A stretch of 64,000 nucleotides of DNA, from contig NZ_JABZEC010000002.1 in NCBI RefSeq assembly GCF_013385145.1, positions 124,001 through 188,000 on the forward strand, read 5' to 3'. A program made the translations under genes and the position numbers. The notes below the pieces were generated by a model that ran no database searches, was not told the DNA's origin, and saw nothing but the letters and a program-made list of their open reading frames with translations. The stretch comes from Bombilactobacillus apium (GTDB lineage: Bacteria; Bacillota; Bacilli; Lactobacillales; Lactobacillaceae). This document shows, in pieces, positions 8,524-17,786 of the stretch. Every line of letters begins with the position of its first letter. The first letter of the stretch is position 1.

Positions 8524-9687
8524 ATGGTAAAAGCTTTGCTGGTTTCTGCAGCAGCCAATATGATTTGGCAGTTTAATACTCGAAACATTGAAATTCTTTT
8601 AAAAAAAGGGGTTGAAATTTCTGTAGCCACCAATTTTGATGAACCCGGAACAATTACTCCTAGAGAAGTCACTAAAATGAAACAATGGTTGGAAGATCAT
8701 CATGTAGCTTATTTCCAAGTTGATTTTAAACGGGGATTAGGTTCTCCCCGAACTAATTGGCGGGTCATTCAACAATTACGGCAAATTATTCGTCAAGAAA
8801 AGATTGATTTTGTTCACTCCCAATCACCCATTGGCGGTGTCTTAGCTCGGATTGCCGCTTGGCGCGAACATGTCCGCAACTTATACATGGTTCATGGTTT
8901 TCACTTTTTTACCGGTGCTCCCAAAAAATATTGGCTCGTTTTTTATCCTTTAGAATATCTACTTTCCTATTTAACTGATATTTTGGTGGTCATTAACGAC
9001 GAAGATGAAGCACGGGCTCACAAATTACATCAACATCATCTAATTCGAGTCCACGGTGTTGGAATTGATCTTCAAGGTGCCTTAGCAGTCCCTGAAAAGG
9101 TTAAACAACAGCGGCGGCAAGAACTGCGCCAAGAACTGAAATTAACCGAAGCTGATTTTATGCTGCTCAATATTGGGGAATTGAGCGTCCGTAAAAATCA
9201 AAGAGTGATTATTCAAGCTCTGGCGCAAATTCAAAATCCCCACCTGCAACTCTTTCTAGCTGGGATTGGGCCCAAAGAAGCTGAATTAACCGCCCTGGCA
9301 GAAAAATTAGGTATCGCTTCGCAAGTCCACTTTCTCGGTTACCGCAATGATCTCCAAAATTTGCACTATGCTGCCGACCTGAATGTTTTTCCCTCCCATC
9401 AAGAGGGTCTGGCCTTGGGAGGATTAGAATCCGTTGCCGACGGGCTTTACCTTTTGGGGAGCGATATTCGCGGAATTCGCGATTATATTAGCAATGATCA
9501 AATCGGTCAGACCTTTGCTCCCAATGACGTTGCCCAATTAGTCAAATTGCTGCAAACTTTAATTCCGCAACGCCGCCGCGTGCCCTTGGAGGCTCTCCAA
9601 GACTTAGCTCCTTATGACCAAAAAGCAGTTGATCACCAGATGGCTCAAACCTATCAACTGATGTTAGAAGATTTAAAAAAATCTTAA
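8524..9687 (+). CDS. Glycosyltransferase family 4
   Basis: A 387-residue GT-B fold enzyme. The N-terminal acceptor domain (about 1-190) begins VKALLVSAAANMIWQFN and contains VHSQSPIGGVLARIAA. The C-terminal GT4 domain has the donor-binding region LNIGELSVRKNQ (about 220), HFLGYRNDLQNLHYAADLNVFPSHQEGLALGGLE with the EX7E-type pattern (about 275-310). It transfers a sugar from a nucleotide-sugar donor to a lipid-linked intermediate at the inner face of the membrane. First gene of a six-gene plus-strand polysaccharide cluster. Confidence 0.85.
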   Translation: MVKALLVSAAANMIWQFNTRNIEILLKKGVEISVATNFDEPGTITPREVTKMKQWLEDHHVAYFQVDFKRGLGSPRTNWRVIQQLRQIIRQEKIDFVHSQSPIGGVLARIAAWREHVRNLYMVHGFHFFTGAPKKYWLVFYPLEYLLSYLTDILVVINDEDEARAHKLHQHHLIRVHGVGIDLQGALAVPEKVKQQRRQELRQELKLTEADFMLLNIGELSVRKNQRVIIQALAQIQNPHLQLFLAGIGPKEAELTALAEKLGIASQVHFLGYRNDLQNLHYAADLNVFPSHQEGLALGGLESVADGLYLLGSDIRGIRDYISNDQIGQTFAPNDVAQLVKLLQTLIPQRRRVPLEALQDLAPYDQKAVDHQMAQTYQLMLEDLKKS

Positions 9688-9732
9688 TCTGCACTATTTT
9701 AAATTTACCCGAAAGAAAGAAGGAACTTAGCT

Positions 9733-10743
9733 GTGCGAGCTTCCCAGATCTCATTTCCGATTGATTTTGTCATCCCGTGGGTTGATGGTGCTGATCCCAA
9801 ATGGCAAGCCCGGCGAGCTCAATATCTACCGGCCTCTAAAAACAGTTCAACGGCTGAAAGTAAACAACGTTACCATGATTGGGGAACTCTCAAGTTCCTC
9901 TTACGCTCCATCGCCCGTTTTGCTCCCTGGGTAAATCAAATTTGGCTTTTAACCGATCAACAGGTACCTACTTGGTTAGACCTGAAAACCGTCCATTTAG
10001 TTGACCATCGCGAATTTATTCCTGCCCTAGCTTTGCCGACTTTTAATTCTAACGTTATTGAAATGAATGTGGCGCACATTCCTGGTTTAAGTGAACATTT
10101 TATCTTATTAAATGATGATCTTCTCTTTACCCAGGCGGTTAACCCGCAAGACTTCTTTACTGCTCAAGGAGCGCCCAAAGATACCTTGAGTCAATTCGTC
10201 TTAATGCCTCGGGATGATTTCAGTCATATCCCGGTTAACAACATCAGTCTGATTAATCAGCAATTTTCCAAACGAACTTGGCTCCGCCACAACTGGCCGC
10301 GAGCCCTCAGTCTTAAAAATGGTTTTTTACCAACCATGATGTCGCTTTTTCTCAGCGTGTTACCTTACTTCACCCGCTTTTACGATCCACATGTGGGTGT
10401 TTCCTACACCAAGGCTAATTTTGAACAAGTCCTCAAATTATATCCGCAAGCCTATCAACAGCTTTTACAAAATAAATTTCGCGACCGAACCGATATTTCT
10501 CATTGGCTGGTACGCTATTATCAAATTGTTTCTGGTCAAGTTAGTCCGCGTTCCTATCACTTTGGGCAATATTTAACCATGACTGAACCTGATCGCTTGG
10601 CTCAGATTTTAGAACATCCCCGCAAAACTCGGATGTTAGCTTTGAATGATAAGACTGCATCCCAAGCCGATATCACCCAAGCCCAAGAGTCGCTGAAAAT
10701 TTTAGCTCAAACCTTTCCGCAAAAAGCCATCTATGAGCAATAA
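9733..10743 (+). CDS. Stealth-family capsular/exopolysaccharide sugar-phosphotransferase
   Basis: A 336-residue protein with the Stealth signature. CR1 is IDFVIPWVDGADPKW (about 10-24). CR2 covers HDWGTLKFLLRSIARFAPWV and the following IWLLTDQQVPTWL (about 48-82). A CR3-like block contains HIPGLSEHFILLNDDLLF (about 115-133), where the acidic NDDLLF is typical. Stealth enzymes transfer sugar-1-phosphates and build phosphodiester-linked polymers, so the cluster may make a phosphate-containing polysaccharide. The start is a GTG with AAGGA 8 nt upstream. The family is well known from capsule loci of pathogens. Confidence 0.85.
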   Translation: MRASQISFPIDFVIPWVDGADPKWQARRAQYLPASKNSSTAESKQRYHDWGTLKFLLRSIARFAPWVNQIWLLTDQQVPTWLDLKTVHLVDHREFIPALALPTFNSNVIEMNVAHIPGLSEHFILLNDDLLFTQAVNPQDFFTAQGAPKDTLSQFVLMPRDDFSHIPVNNISLINQQFSKRTWLRHNWPRALSLKNGFLPTMMSLFLSVLPYFTRFYDPHVGVSYTKANFEQVLKLYPQAYQQLLQNKFRDRTDISHWLVRYYQIVSGQVSPRSYHFGQYLTMTEPDRLAQILEHPRKTRMLALNDKTASQADITQAQESLKILAQTFPQKAIYEQ

Positions 10744-10764
10744 GTCCCAAGGAGGTCTTTAATT

Positions 10765-11718
10765 ATGACAACTGCTGATCCTTTAGTCTCCGTAATTGTT
10801 CCGGTCTTCAATCTCCAAGACCTCTTCCAAAGAGGCTTAAAGAGTGTGCAAGAACAAACTTATTCTAAGCTCCAAATTATCTGTATTGATGACGGTTCAA
10901 CCGATCAATCTTTAGCTCAACTCCAACAAATTCAAGCACAAGACGAACGGATCGAAGTTTATAGTCAAACCAATGGCGGTCTGGCTGCCGCCCGCAACAC
11001 CGGTCTGCAGTACGTTCGGGGAAGTTATATTTATTTTTTTGACCCCGACGACTATCTTGATTTAAACTTATTAGACCACTGTGTTCGCCAAGCTCAAAAA
11101 CAAAAAGCCGATATTGTCGTCTTTAACTCCTATGATGTACAAAGTTCGACCGATCAAATTATTCGCGAAGTCCATCAGGGAACGACGCCGGCCACTGCTG
11201 GGGCGGTAGCCTGGAATAAATTATTTACCCGGGCTTGTTGGCAGAAGGGGTTCTTTCCTCCCCGTTCAATTAAGTTTGAGGACAGTGCCATTATTCCCTT
11301 GAAAGTTGCCCAAGCCCAAAAAGTAGTCTTAATTCCGGAATGCCTCTATTATTATGTCCGGGAACGTCCCGGTTCGCTCTTAACGGCGGCGCAGGGAAAC
11401 TCTTTTGCGGCAACTTTTACAAGCATTATTTATCTGTTGGACCAAGCCGAAAAGCAAGGAGTGACCAGCAGTCAAAAAACAGCCGTGGCTAGCTATGCTT
11501 TACGCAAACTCACCGCCACTGTTGCCGAATATAACTACCGGATTAAGACCTGCCCTCAAACTAAGCAAGCAACTTATCAACAGTTTTTTCACCAATGTCA
11601 AGCAGACGCCCAGCTTAGTTGGCTGCGCCAAACTTATGCCCGGTTAATTTACCTTTGTTGGCGCAGTCACTTTTTCGCCGGTCTCAAATTGTTGAATTAT
11701 TTAAAGGAATTGATCTAA
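10765..11718 (+). CDS. Glycosyltransferase family 2
   Basis: A 317-residue GT-A enzyme. The N-terminal domain has VSVIVPVFN, IICIDDGSTDQS and YIYFFDPDDYLD (the DXD metal-binding site), all in the first 110 residues; NGGLAAARNTG is also conserved. The C-terminal half is helical and variable. It begins after a clear AAGGAGG, 21 nt downstream of the Stealth gene, and its TAA overlaps the next ATG (TAATG). Presumed to add one sugar of the repeating unit. Confidence 0.9.
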   Translation: MTTADPLVSVIVPVFNLQDLFQRGLKSVQEQTYSKLQIICIDDGSTDQSLAQLQQIQAQDERIEVYSQTNGGLAAARNTGLQYVRGSYIYFFDPDDYLDLNLLDHCVRQAQKQKADIVVFNSYDVQSSTDQIIREVHQGTTPATAGAVAWNKLFTRACWQKGFFPPRSIKFEDSAIIPLKVAQAQKVVLIPECLYYYVRERPGSLLTAAQGNSFAATFTSIIYLLDQAEKQGVTSSQKTAVASYALRKLTATVAEYNYRIKTCPQTKQATYQQFFHQCQADAQLSWLRQTYARLIYLCWRSHFFAGLKLLNYLKELI

Positions 11719-12848
11719 TGGAATTAATAACTTTCACTTGTGCTTGGCTGGCGACCGGAATCGCCGCCTGGAAGGCGCCCACAGCTCGCTGGATCTGGCT
11801 AGTTTTGGCGGGCGTCTTGGCAATTTTATTTGCCTATGTCCCGCTGATGACCACTCCAATTGATACTGCTGTGTATATGAAATACTTCAATAATCCCTAT
11901 CTCTATGCTCCAACTTTTGAAAAAGGCTACGTTCTCTTTCAAAATATTTTAGCGTCCACTGGGATGTCTTATTGGACTTATCGCCTGGTTTTGGTGGGGG
12001 TTGGTTTTGCGAGTTACTTCTTCATGCTGACTCGCTTTCAGCTGCCTCAAAATCTCTTTTGGTTCTTCTACCCGATGGTTCCTTTCATCGAGGAGACCAT
12101 GCAGTTGCGTAACTTTTTAATGTTGGCTTGTATGGCGGTGGCAGCTGGCTTATTGGCACCCAAGCGCCATTTATGGGGAAGTTTTTTCTTTATCTTATTA
12201 GGAATCAGCATGCAGTCTACCGGAGTTTTCTATTTACCAGCCTTTGCAATTTATCTTTGCTGGCAGCAGAAAAAATGGCGGCAAAGAATTTTCTATCTTT
12301 GCGTAGTCTTATACGTCCTAATGTTAATTCCTTTCTTGCGCCAACAAATCGCCGCTTTCTTAGGCAGTCTTGATTTATCCGCTCTTCTGGGGAGTCTAGC
12401 CAGCAAGATTTCCAATTATTTGGCTCGCGGGACTTTAAATCGAATTGCTTACGTTGATTTCGCCTATGCTGTGGGCAATCTCTTCTTCTGTCTCAAACTA
12501 ACTCAGCTCCTGCAAAAAAAACACTTGCTACTTGATCACCATAGCCAGGAAGTGGCGCGAATTTGTGGGGCCTTTATCGCCACGGGAATTTTCATTTTAC
12601 CTTTCCTGCCTTTAGCCTATAACTTTGGTCGGGTGGTTAAAAATAGTTTTATTTTCCTCTTTGCCTTTGCGGTTTTAGTTCTTTACGAACTGCGCAGTAT
12701 CAAGGATCCTTTAGTTCCTAAACTAACTTTAGCGGCTTGTATCTACTTTGGCGGTTATTTTGTAGCCTTTTATCTACTATCTGCCAGTAAGCGAATTCCG
12801 CTGGAATTAATTCCCATTTTCACCCAAAATACTTTATTTCATCCCTAA
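11718..12848 (+). CDS. EpsG-like polysaccharide polymerase (Wzy role)
   Basis: A 376-residue, highly hydrophobic protein with about ten membrane segments. The pattern TPIDTAVYMKYFNN, then FEKGYVLFQNILASTG near residue 75, and later FIEETMQLRNFLMLA, matches EpsG-family polymerases. The start is the ATG that overlaps the preceding stop; an upstream in-frame ATG lies deep inside the GT2 gene and lacks a ribosome site. It likely polymerises repeat units at the outer face of the membrane. Direct neighbours (GTs and flippase) support this. Confidence 0.75.
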   Translation: MELITFTCAWLATGIAAWKAPTARWIWLVLAGVLAILFAYVPLMTTPIDTAVYMKYFNNPYLYAPTFEKGYVLFQNILASTGMSYWTYRLVLVGVGFASYFFMLTRFQLPQNLFWFFYPMVPFIEETMQLRNFLMLACMAVAAGLLAPKRHLWGSFFFILLGISMQSTGVFYLPAFAIYLCWQQKKWRQRIFYLCVVLYVLMLIPFLRQQIAAFLGSLDLSALLGSLASKISNYLARGTLNRIAYVDFAYAVGNLFFCLKLTQLLQKKHLLLDHHSQEVARICGAFIATGIFILPFLPLAYNFGRVVKNSFIFLFAFAVLVLYELRSIKDPLVPKLTLAACIYFGGYFVAFYLLSASKRIPLELIPIFTQNTLFHP

Positions 12849-12885
12849 AAAATAATCTCTCAGCTTGAAATTAAGGCGGTAAGTC

Positions 12886-14430
12886 ATGAATCGAACTAAA
12901 TTAGCCACTTTGAATAGTGGGACAGTCTTAATTACCCAACTAGTGACCCTGATCTTGAAATTTGCGGTCCAAACAGTTTTTATCCATCAACTTTCTCAAA
13001 GTTTCTTGGGACTCAATAGTCTTTTTGCCAATGTGATCAGTTTTTTAAGTTTTGCGGACCTGGGAATTGGTACTGCGATTACGGTTGCTTTATACCAGCC
13101 GATTGCCAACAATGACCTTCCCGCTCTACGGGGACTATTAGTTATGTATCGCAAAGTCTACTTAATTATCGGTAGTTTGATTACCGTAATTGGTTGCCTT
13201 TTGGCGCCCTTGGTCCACTTTTTTATTAAGGGGAGTGCCTTTTCTAACGGTCAAATTAGCGGCTGGTTTGTGCTCTATTTGATTGGAACTACGGCGACTT
13301 ATTTCGCGGCCTATAAACGTTCTTATTTGATGGCGACTCAAGAAGGTTATTTAAACTCGCTCAACGATTTCTGCTTTCGGGCCCTGCAATTTGGCACCCA
13401 AATTATTGTGATACTTGTTTGGCAATCTTATCTCTTCTTTTTAATTATCCAATTAGTCTGCGTCGCTCTTTCCAACTGGCAACTTTCCCGGATGGCTCGG
13501 CGTCGGCATCCCGAAGTTTTTCAGACCGAGCAAGTCTCCATTCAAAAGCCCACTCACGAGACGGTTTCTCAAATCAAGCGCAATGTTGTGGGCTCCATGT
13601 CCTCGAATATCAGCTCAATTGTGGTGATGGGAACCGATAATCTAATTCTTTCAGCATTAGTCGGTTTGGCCTATGTCGCGAAATACGCCAACTATATGTT
13701 ATTAATTCAAAGCGTTAATTCTCTCTTTTCTCAGGCCTTAAAAGCCGTCGTGGCCAGTATCGGAAATCTCAATGTCACTTCCGAATCTGACAAAAAAGAA
13801 GATATTTTATTTAAACTGCTTTATCTAAACTCCGTTATCAATATCGTCCTCGTTCTCGGCTTGGCCGTGGGAATTAATTTTTTCATTAACATCTGGGCGG
13901 GGGCTAAATACCTCCTCACTCCCCAAGTTGTGATGATTATCTTGGCCAACTTTCTCGTCAACCAAGCGCGATACCCGATTCAAAACTTTATTTCAGGAAT
14001 GGGCCTATACTGGTCGCTCCGCTGGAAATCACTTGTTGAAGCTGGGGTTAATCTGGTCATTTCTTTAATTCTTGTTTTGGGTTTAAATTGGGGAATTTAC
14101 GGCGTGGTTTGTGGCAATTTAATCAGCAATATTGCCATTAATACTTGGTGGGAGCCTTTGATTGTCTATCGTCACGGTCTCCACCGTTCCCTCAAACCTT
14201 ACTTAATTCGTTATTGTCGTTACTTCTTAATTTCCTTGCTCGCTTTATTAAGTGGCCTTGGTCTGGCCTCTTTAATTGGACCCCATGCTTGGAAAGAATT
14301 TATCTTTTATGAGATCTTTGCGGAGATTCTCGGTCTACTTGTTTTCTTTTGGTTGACTCGCAAAACCCCAGAATTCCACTTTTATCGAACTATGATCCAA
14401 AAATTGGGACATCGTCTCCTGCACCATTAA
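12886..14430 (+). CDS. Wzx-like polysaccharide flippase
   Basis: A 514-residue membrane protein of the MATE/PST superfamily with about 12-14 hydrophobic segments. It starts MNRTKLATLNSGTVLITQLV and contains LNSLFANVISFLSFADLGIG and RNVVGSMSSNISSIVVMGTD, all conserved in lipid-oligosaccharide flippases of Firmicutes. It would move undecaprenyl-linked repeat units across the membrane before polymerisation. It follows the polymerase by 37 nt. Confidence 0.85.
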   Translation: MNRTKLATLNSGTVLITQLVTLILKFAVQTVFIHQLSQSFLGLNSLFANVISFLSFADLGIGTAITVALYQPIANNDLPALRGLLVMYRKVYLIIGSLITVIGCLLAPLVHFFIKGSAFSNGQISGWFVLYLIGTTATYFAAYKRSYLMATQEGYLNSLNDFCFRALQFGTQIIVILVWQSYLFFLIIQLVCVALSNWQLSRMARRRHPEVFQTEQVSIQKPTHETVSQIKRNVVGSMSSNISSIVVMGTDNLILSALVGLAYVAKYANYMLLIQSVNSLFSQALKAVVASIGNLNVTSESDKKEDILFKLLYLNSVINIVLVLGLAVGINFFINIWAGAKYLLTPQVVMIILANFLVNQARYPIQNFISGMGLYWSLRWKSLVEAGVNLVISLILVLGLNWGIYGVVCGNLISNIAINTWWEPLIVYRHGLHRSLKPYLIRYCRYFLISLLALLSGLGLASLIGPHAWKEFIFYEIFAEILGLLVFFWLTRKTPEFHFYRTMIQKLGHRLLHH

Positions 14431-14526
14431 CTCCAATGTATTATAATGAAAGTTACGTTTGCTCAGTTTCACAGTCCAAATGCTGACGACCCTAAAAGCT
14501 GCTTTTAATAGGAGAATTAAATAAAA

Positions 14527-15603
14527 ATGAAAAGTAAGTTTTCTCTCGCACTCTTTAGCTTACTGGTCACCTTATGTTGTTGGAGCCAGTTTTCCTCACT
14601 TAGTCAGGCTGCTGATCGCGCAACTTTTGCTCAGCCCACAGTAACCACCAAAAGTGCCCAAATCAAGTTTACGGGAGCCCACCGAGTTCTCGGCTTCAGT
14701 GGGCGAACTTTGGCAGTTTCTTATACAATTACCAATCGGACCGACAAGGCCGCTTATGCTTATAAGCTTTTAATGCAATCCGGAGAATTTCGTCAATCTA
14801 AGAAAGTGGTTGATTTTGGGATGTTAGATGCCACTTGGCGAGCAGACAATCTTGATGTTGAAAAAAGATGGCGCGCCAACTTCGCTAAAAAAATTGCACC
14901 CCATAAATCCTACCGAACCATCGTTATTTTAGTCTTAAATAATTATCAAAAACCCCTTTTCTTCGATGTCCGCAATCCTGCTGCTAGTCAAAAAACAACA
15001 ATGGTGACTATTCCGCAAGATACAGGTCTGGAAGGGGTCGATACTGTCGATAAATTCCAAAATCCTCGGCAGATCTATCTTGACGAAAAAGATAATCGTT
15101 ATCGTCTTCTAGCCCGAGGAACTGCGTCTGATCTCCAAACTGGGGGCTTAACCATCAAGAATCTCCGTTATCAAGTCTTAGGTTTAGCTCATCTTCCGCA
15201 GGAATTTGATCTCCCGGCGGGCTATCCCCTTCCCCAAGGAAGCTCGGTTCCCCGTGATGGTGCCATCGCTTACCTTCGGGTTACAGCTCAGGTCCAAAAC
15301 TCAACTAACAAAGTCTTACACTTACAAGACGGTGGACTATTGGCCCAGAGTTTCCGGACTCCGCAAGGAAAAACGCAAAATCTGGGCTATCGAGTTTTAG
15401 CTTCAACTTCCGTAAATCATCTCCAACCCCAAGCAACTACCGAAGTCACCACTACCTTATATCTCACGAGTGCCAAGAGTTTAAAGAAATTAAAGCGCAA
15501 AATTCCTAACGGAAAATATCACTTTACCACGGGAGCCGTTCAAGAGGGCCAAGCAGTTGTCGGTTCTGGCCAAGCTTTCACTTTAAAAATTCATAAATAT
15601 TAA
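14527..15603 (+). CDS. Secreted protein with two Ig-like/DUF5067-like domains
   Basis: A 358-residue protein with a cleavable signal peptide (basic start, hydrophobic 5-22, likely cleavage after SQAA near 29). Two beta-rich domains follow (about 40-150 and 205-358). Each has the pattern of DUF5067/DUF4352 proteins (LAVSYTITNRTDKAAYAYKL; AYLRVTAQVQNSTNKVLHLQ). A TATAAT at 14442-14447 may give it its own promoter, so it need not belong to the polysaccharide operon. No sorting signal or membrane anchor is seen, so it is probably released or wall-bound. The assignment rests on pattern only. Confidence 0.6.
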   Translation: MKSKFSLALFSLLVTLCCWSQFSSLSQAADRATFAQPTVTTKSAQIKFTGAHRVLGFSGRTLAVSYTITNRTDKAAYAYKLLMQSGEFRQSKKVVDFGMLDATWRADNLDVEKRWRANFAKKIAPHKSYRTIVILVLNNYQKPLFFDVRNPAASQKTTMVTIPQDTGLEGVDTVDKFQNPRQIYLDEKDNRYRLLARGTASDLQTGGLTIKNLRYQVLGLAHLPQEFDLPAGYPLPQGSSVPRDGAIAYLRVTAQVQNSTNKVLHLQDGGLLAQSFRTPQGKTQNLGYRVLASTSVNHLQPQATTEVTTTLYLTSAKSLKKLKRKIPNGKYHFTTGAVQEGQAVVGSGQAFTLKIHKY

Positions 15604-15615
15604 ATAGAAGTCAAC

Positions 15616-15656
15616 AAAAATCTCACTTTTCCCAAGTCGGAAAAGTGAGATTTTTT
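15616..15656. terminator. Strong bidirectional rho-independent terminator
   Basis: AAAAATCTCACTTTTCC / GGAAAAGTGAGATTTTTT form a 17-bp perfect stem with a 6-nt loop. It lies between convergent genes and serves both strands. Confidence 0.9.
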
Positions 15657-15681
15657 AGCTTAAATTAGAGGTCTAAACTTC

Positions 15682-16458
15682 TTACTGAGCTGATTTTTTC
15701 GGTAAATTATCAAGGACTGTTTTCGCCCCCGAATAAGGCTCACATTGCCAAGTAATCACATGGCCTTTTTCATCTTTAGTGGTCCAAGTTTGAAAATGGA
15801 CTTGTCCATTTTCAAAGCGGTAAGGAACCTGATGAATCTGATCGACTTGAATCGTCTGCTCGGTAACTTGGTAGGGAGATTGATCAACTGAATTGGCCAT
15901 TGGCAAACGGGTCAAAACCGTCGTTTGATCTTGAAAATACCCCACCGTAACGCCATCATGGACTAAATTTTGCGGGGCCTTATTTTCATCCATGGCTTGA
16001 TTTACTGAAAGATTATCATATAAAGTGGGCGTGATTCGAAAGCCCATCCCCACTAAACTTTCAATAACTGCTGTGCTCTGAGTCGAAGGACGATCTCTGG
16101 ATTCTTTGGGCGCTGATGTTGTAGCGGAGTCTTCCTGGGCTGGTTTTTCTTGGGGAGTGGGATCGGGAGCTGGAGCTGGCGTCTTTTTGGACTTAGGCTT
16201 TTCGGCCGGCGCTGGAGTAGAACTTTTTACCGTCCTGGCGGGGGTCGGCTTCGGGGCAACTTTTTGATAAGCCCAGATTCCCGTACCCCCTAAAATTAAG
16301 ACAATGACGATTCCCCCCAAACGCAAGCCTAAACGACGCCGGCGAAGAGCTCGTACCCGAAGAAAATCGGCTCGCCAACGGGGATCATGCCGCCGTTGAT
16401 AAAAAAAGTTATAACTATGCGGCGTTCTGGTCCGCGAACTCCAATATTTGTGAGTCAT
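15682..16458 (-). CDS. Membrane-anchored protein with Pro/Ala/Lys linker, unknown function
   Basis: A 258-residue protein. A basic, Arg-rich cytoplasmic head (residues 1-43) is followed by one membrane segment (about 44-64), a low-complexity Pro/Ala/Lys/Thr/Ser stretch (about 70-135) and a soluble C-terminal domain (about 140-258). I start it at ATG 16458 because AGGAG lies 7 nt upstream and the ATG overlaps the upstream gene's TGA (TGATG). It is thus translationally coupled to the reductase gene. The architecture resembles lactobacillar surface-exposed accessory proteins; I do not recognise the domain. Confidence 0.65.
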   Translation of the reverse strand: MTHKYWSSRTRTPHSYNFFYQRRHDPRWRADFLRVRALRRRRLGLRLGGIVIVLILGGTGIWAYQKVAPKPTPARTVKSSTPAPAEKPKSKKTPAPAPDPTPQEKPAQEDSATTSAPKESRDRPSTQSTAVIESLVGMGFRITPTLYDNLSVNQAMDENKAPQNLVHDGVTVGYFQDQTTVLTRLPMANSVDQSPYQVTEQTIQVDQIHQVPYRFENGQVHFQTWTTKDEKGHVITWQCEPYSGAKTVLDNLPKKSAQ

Positions 16459-17027
16459 CAGTTTCTCCTGTCTAAAGTTGCTTGGCATTGCTGCATGAAT
16501 TCTTGGCGCCGTTGCTTAGTATCTTTGGCGGAGTCCATCTGCCCGAGGATCTTAACTTGTCCCAATTTAATTCCACAATAGTTTAAGACATAATGCTTCC
16601 AACGACTAATCGGGCCACCATAAAGTCGATAAACCAATCCTGGAGCATGACAAGAAACAAAAAGATCCGCGATTTTGCCCTTCAATAATTTTTCCGAACT
16701 CAATCCTCGATAATGATAAGCAAAGCCTGGCGTCAAAACTCGTTCCAACATCCCCTTTAAAACTGCCGGCTCAGCCGACCACCAGATGGGAAAGAAAAAG
16801 CTTAAATGATCCGCAGCCGCAATTTGGGTCTGAACGGCTTGTGGAAAACTTTCATCAGCCATGTGCTGGCGATAACCAAAACGAAGACTGGGATCAAATT
16901 GAGCCGTCGCTAAGTCAACTAACTGAACGTCTTGACCAAGAGACTGCGCTTTTTCATAGTAAGCTTGAGCATTGGCATGACAAAAAGATTGAGCATCAGG
17001 GCTTCCCTGAATTACTAATAATTTCAT
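16458..17027 (-). CDS. NAD(P)H-dependent oxidoreductase, flavodoxin-like fold
   Basis: A 189-residue protein of the Flavodoxin_2 (quinone reductase/KefF) family. It begins MKLLVIQGSPDAQSF (FMN phosphate-binding), with LSFFFPIWWSAEPAVLKGMLERVLTPGFAY around residues 80-110 typical of the family. The start at 17027 has GGGGGAG 5 nt upstream; the further in-frame ATG at 17039 lies within that site. It presumably reduces quinones or other electrophiles. A second member lies at 33123-33668. Confidence 0.85.
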   Translation of the reverse strand: MKLLVIQGSPDAQSFCHANAQAYYEKAQSLGQDVQLVDLATAQFDPSLRFGYRQHMADESFPQAVQTQIAAADHLSFFFPIWWSAEPAVLKGMLERVLTPGFAYHYRGLSSEKLLKGKIADLFVSCHAPGLVYRLYGGPISRWKHYVLNYCGIKLGQVKILGQMDSAKDTKQRRQEFMQQCQATLDRRN

Positions 17028-17039
17028 AAACTCCCCCAT

Positions 17040-17603
17040 ATATCAAAATTAAATTAAAGTTCAGCAAGAAATCTACTTCGAACTAGATCAGTTTTTCAAC
17101 TGGAATTTTCGAACGATGGAACAAAAATCAAATAAATAAACTAAGTCCTATCCTGCTATGTACCGACCTTCAGAAGTTGGATTTTTTGTCTAGCTTTAGA
17201 GGAACGGCGCCCTATTTCTAAATACCCCCCTGACTTATTTTCCAAATTTGAAAACTGATCCCAATTTGTAGTTCATAACTAAAATTTCTTACCCTTCAGA
17301 TCAAGTATAACTATCAGGAATATCAGGATCAATAATCAGATTGATTTGTTTAAAGATCTTTGTATCTAAAATCTTGATAATCTAATTTTTTATTTAATAA
17401 ATTATTTTTCCTCTTCTAAATTTTAAAATATTATCTCCCCCTCTTACAGGCTATTATCCTCAAGTTTAACCTTCTAGGATTTTTAAGAAAGCGTTCGCTA
17501 AAACAATCACATACTTATATAATATACTGTTTGCTTAGAAATTGATTGCAATCTCAATTTGGAAAATAGTCCTGATTATCTTAGGCAGAGTAGCTGAAGC
17601 ACC
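17040..17603. other. 560-bp AT-rich intergenic region
   Basis: No gene, RNA or repeat was recognised on either strand. A TATAAT at 17518-17523 may be the -10 box of the following gene fragment; no good -35 was found. Confidence 0.4.
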
Positions 17604-17786
17604 ATGCTTCAAATCACAGAAAACGATGTTAAAAAAGCCTTATCCATCTCAGAAATTATGGCGGTAGTTCGGCAAGCCTATCGCGATAACTGGAAGCAAG
17701 AAATTTACGCTGGTCCACGCGGTCTAATGAACATTAGTGGTCAAGATAATGTTGGTCAGTGGTTAACTGCTAACTCCAAAAAATGA
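17604..17786 (+). pseudogene. Ornithine cyclodeaminase/mu-crystallin family, N-terminal fragment
   Basis: Sixty codons beginning MLQITENDVKKALSISE, followed by MAVVRQAYRDNW and GPRGLMNISG, match the first fifth of ornithine-cyclodeaminase-like enzymes (about 320 residues). The frame then ends at a TGA that overlaps the following ATG (ATGA). The rest of the enzyme, including the NAD-binding Rossmann domain, is absent. With the 5'-shortened DUF554 gene immediately after it, this looks like the left side of a deletion. Confidence 0.6.
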
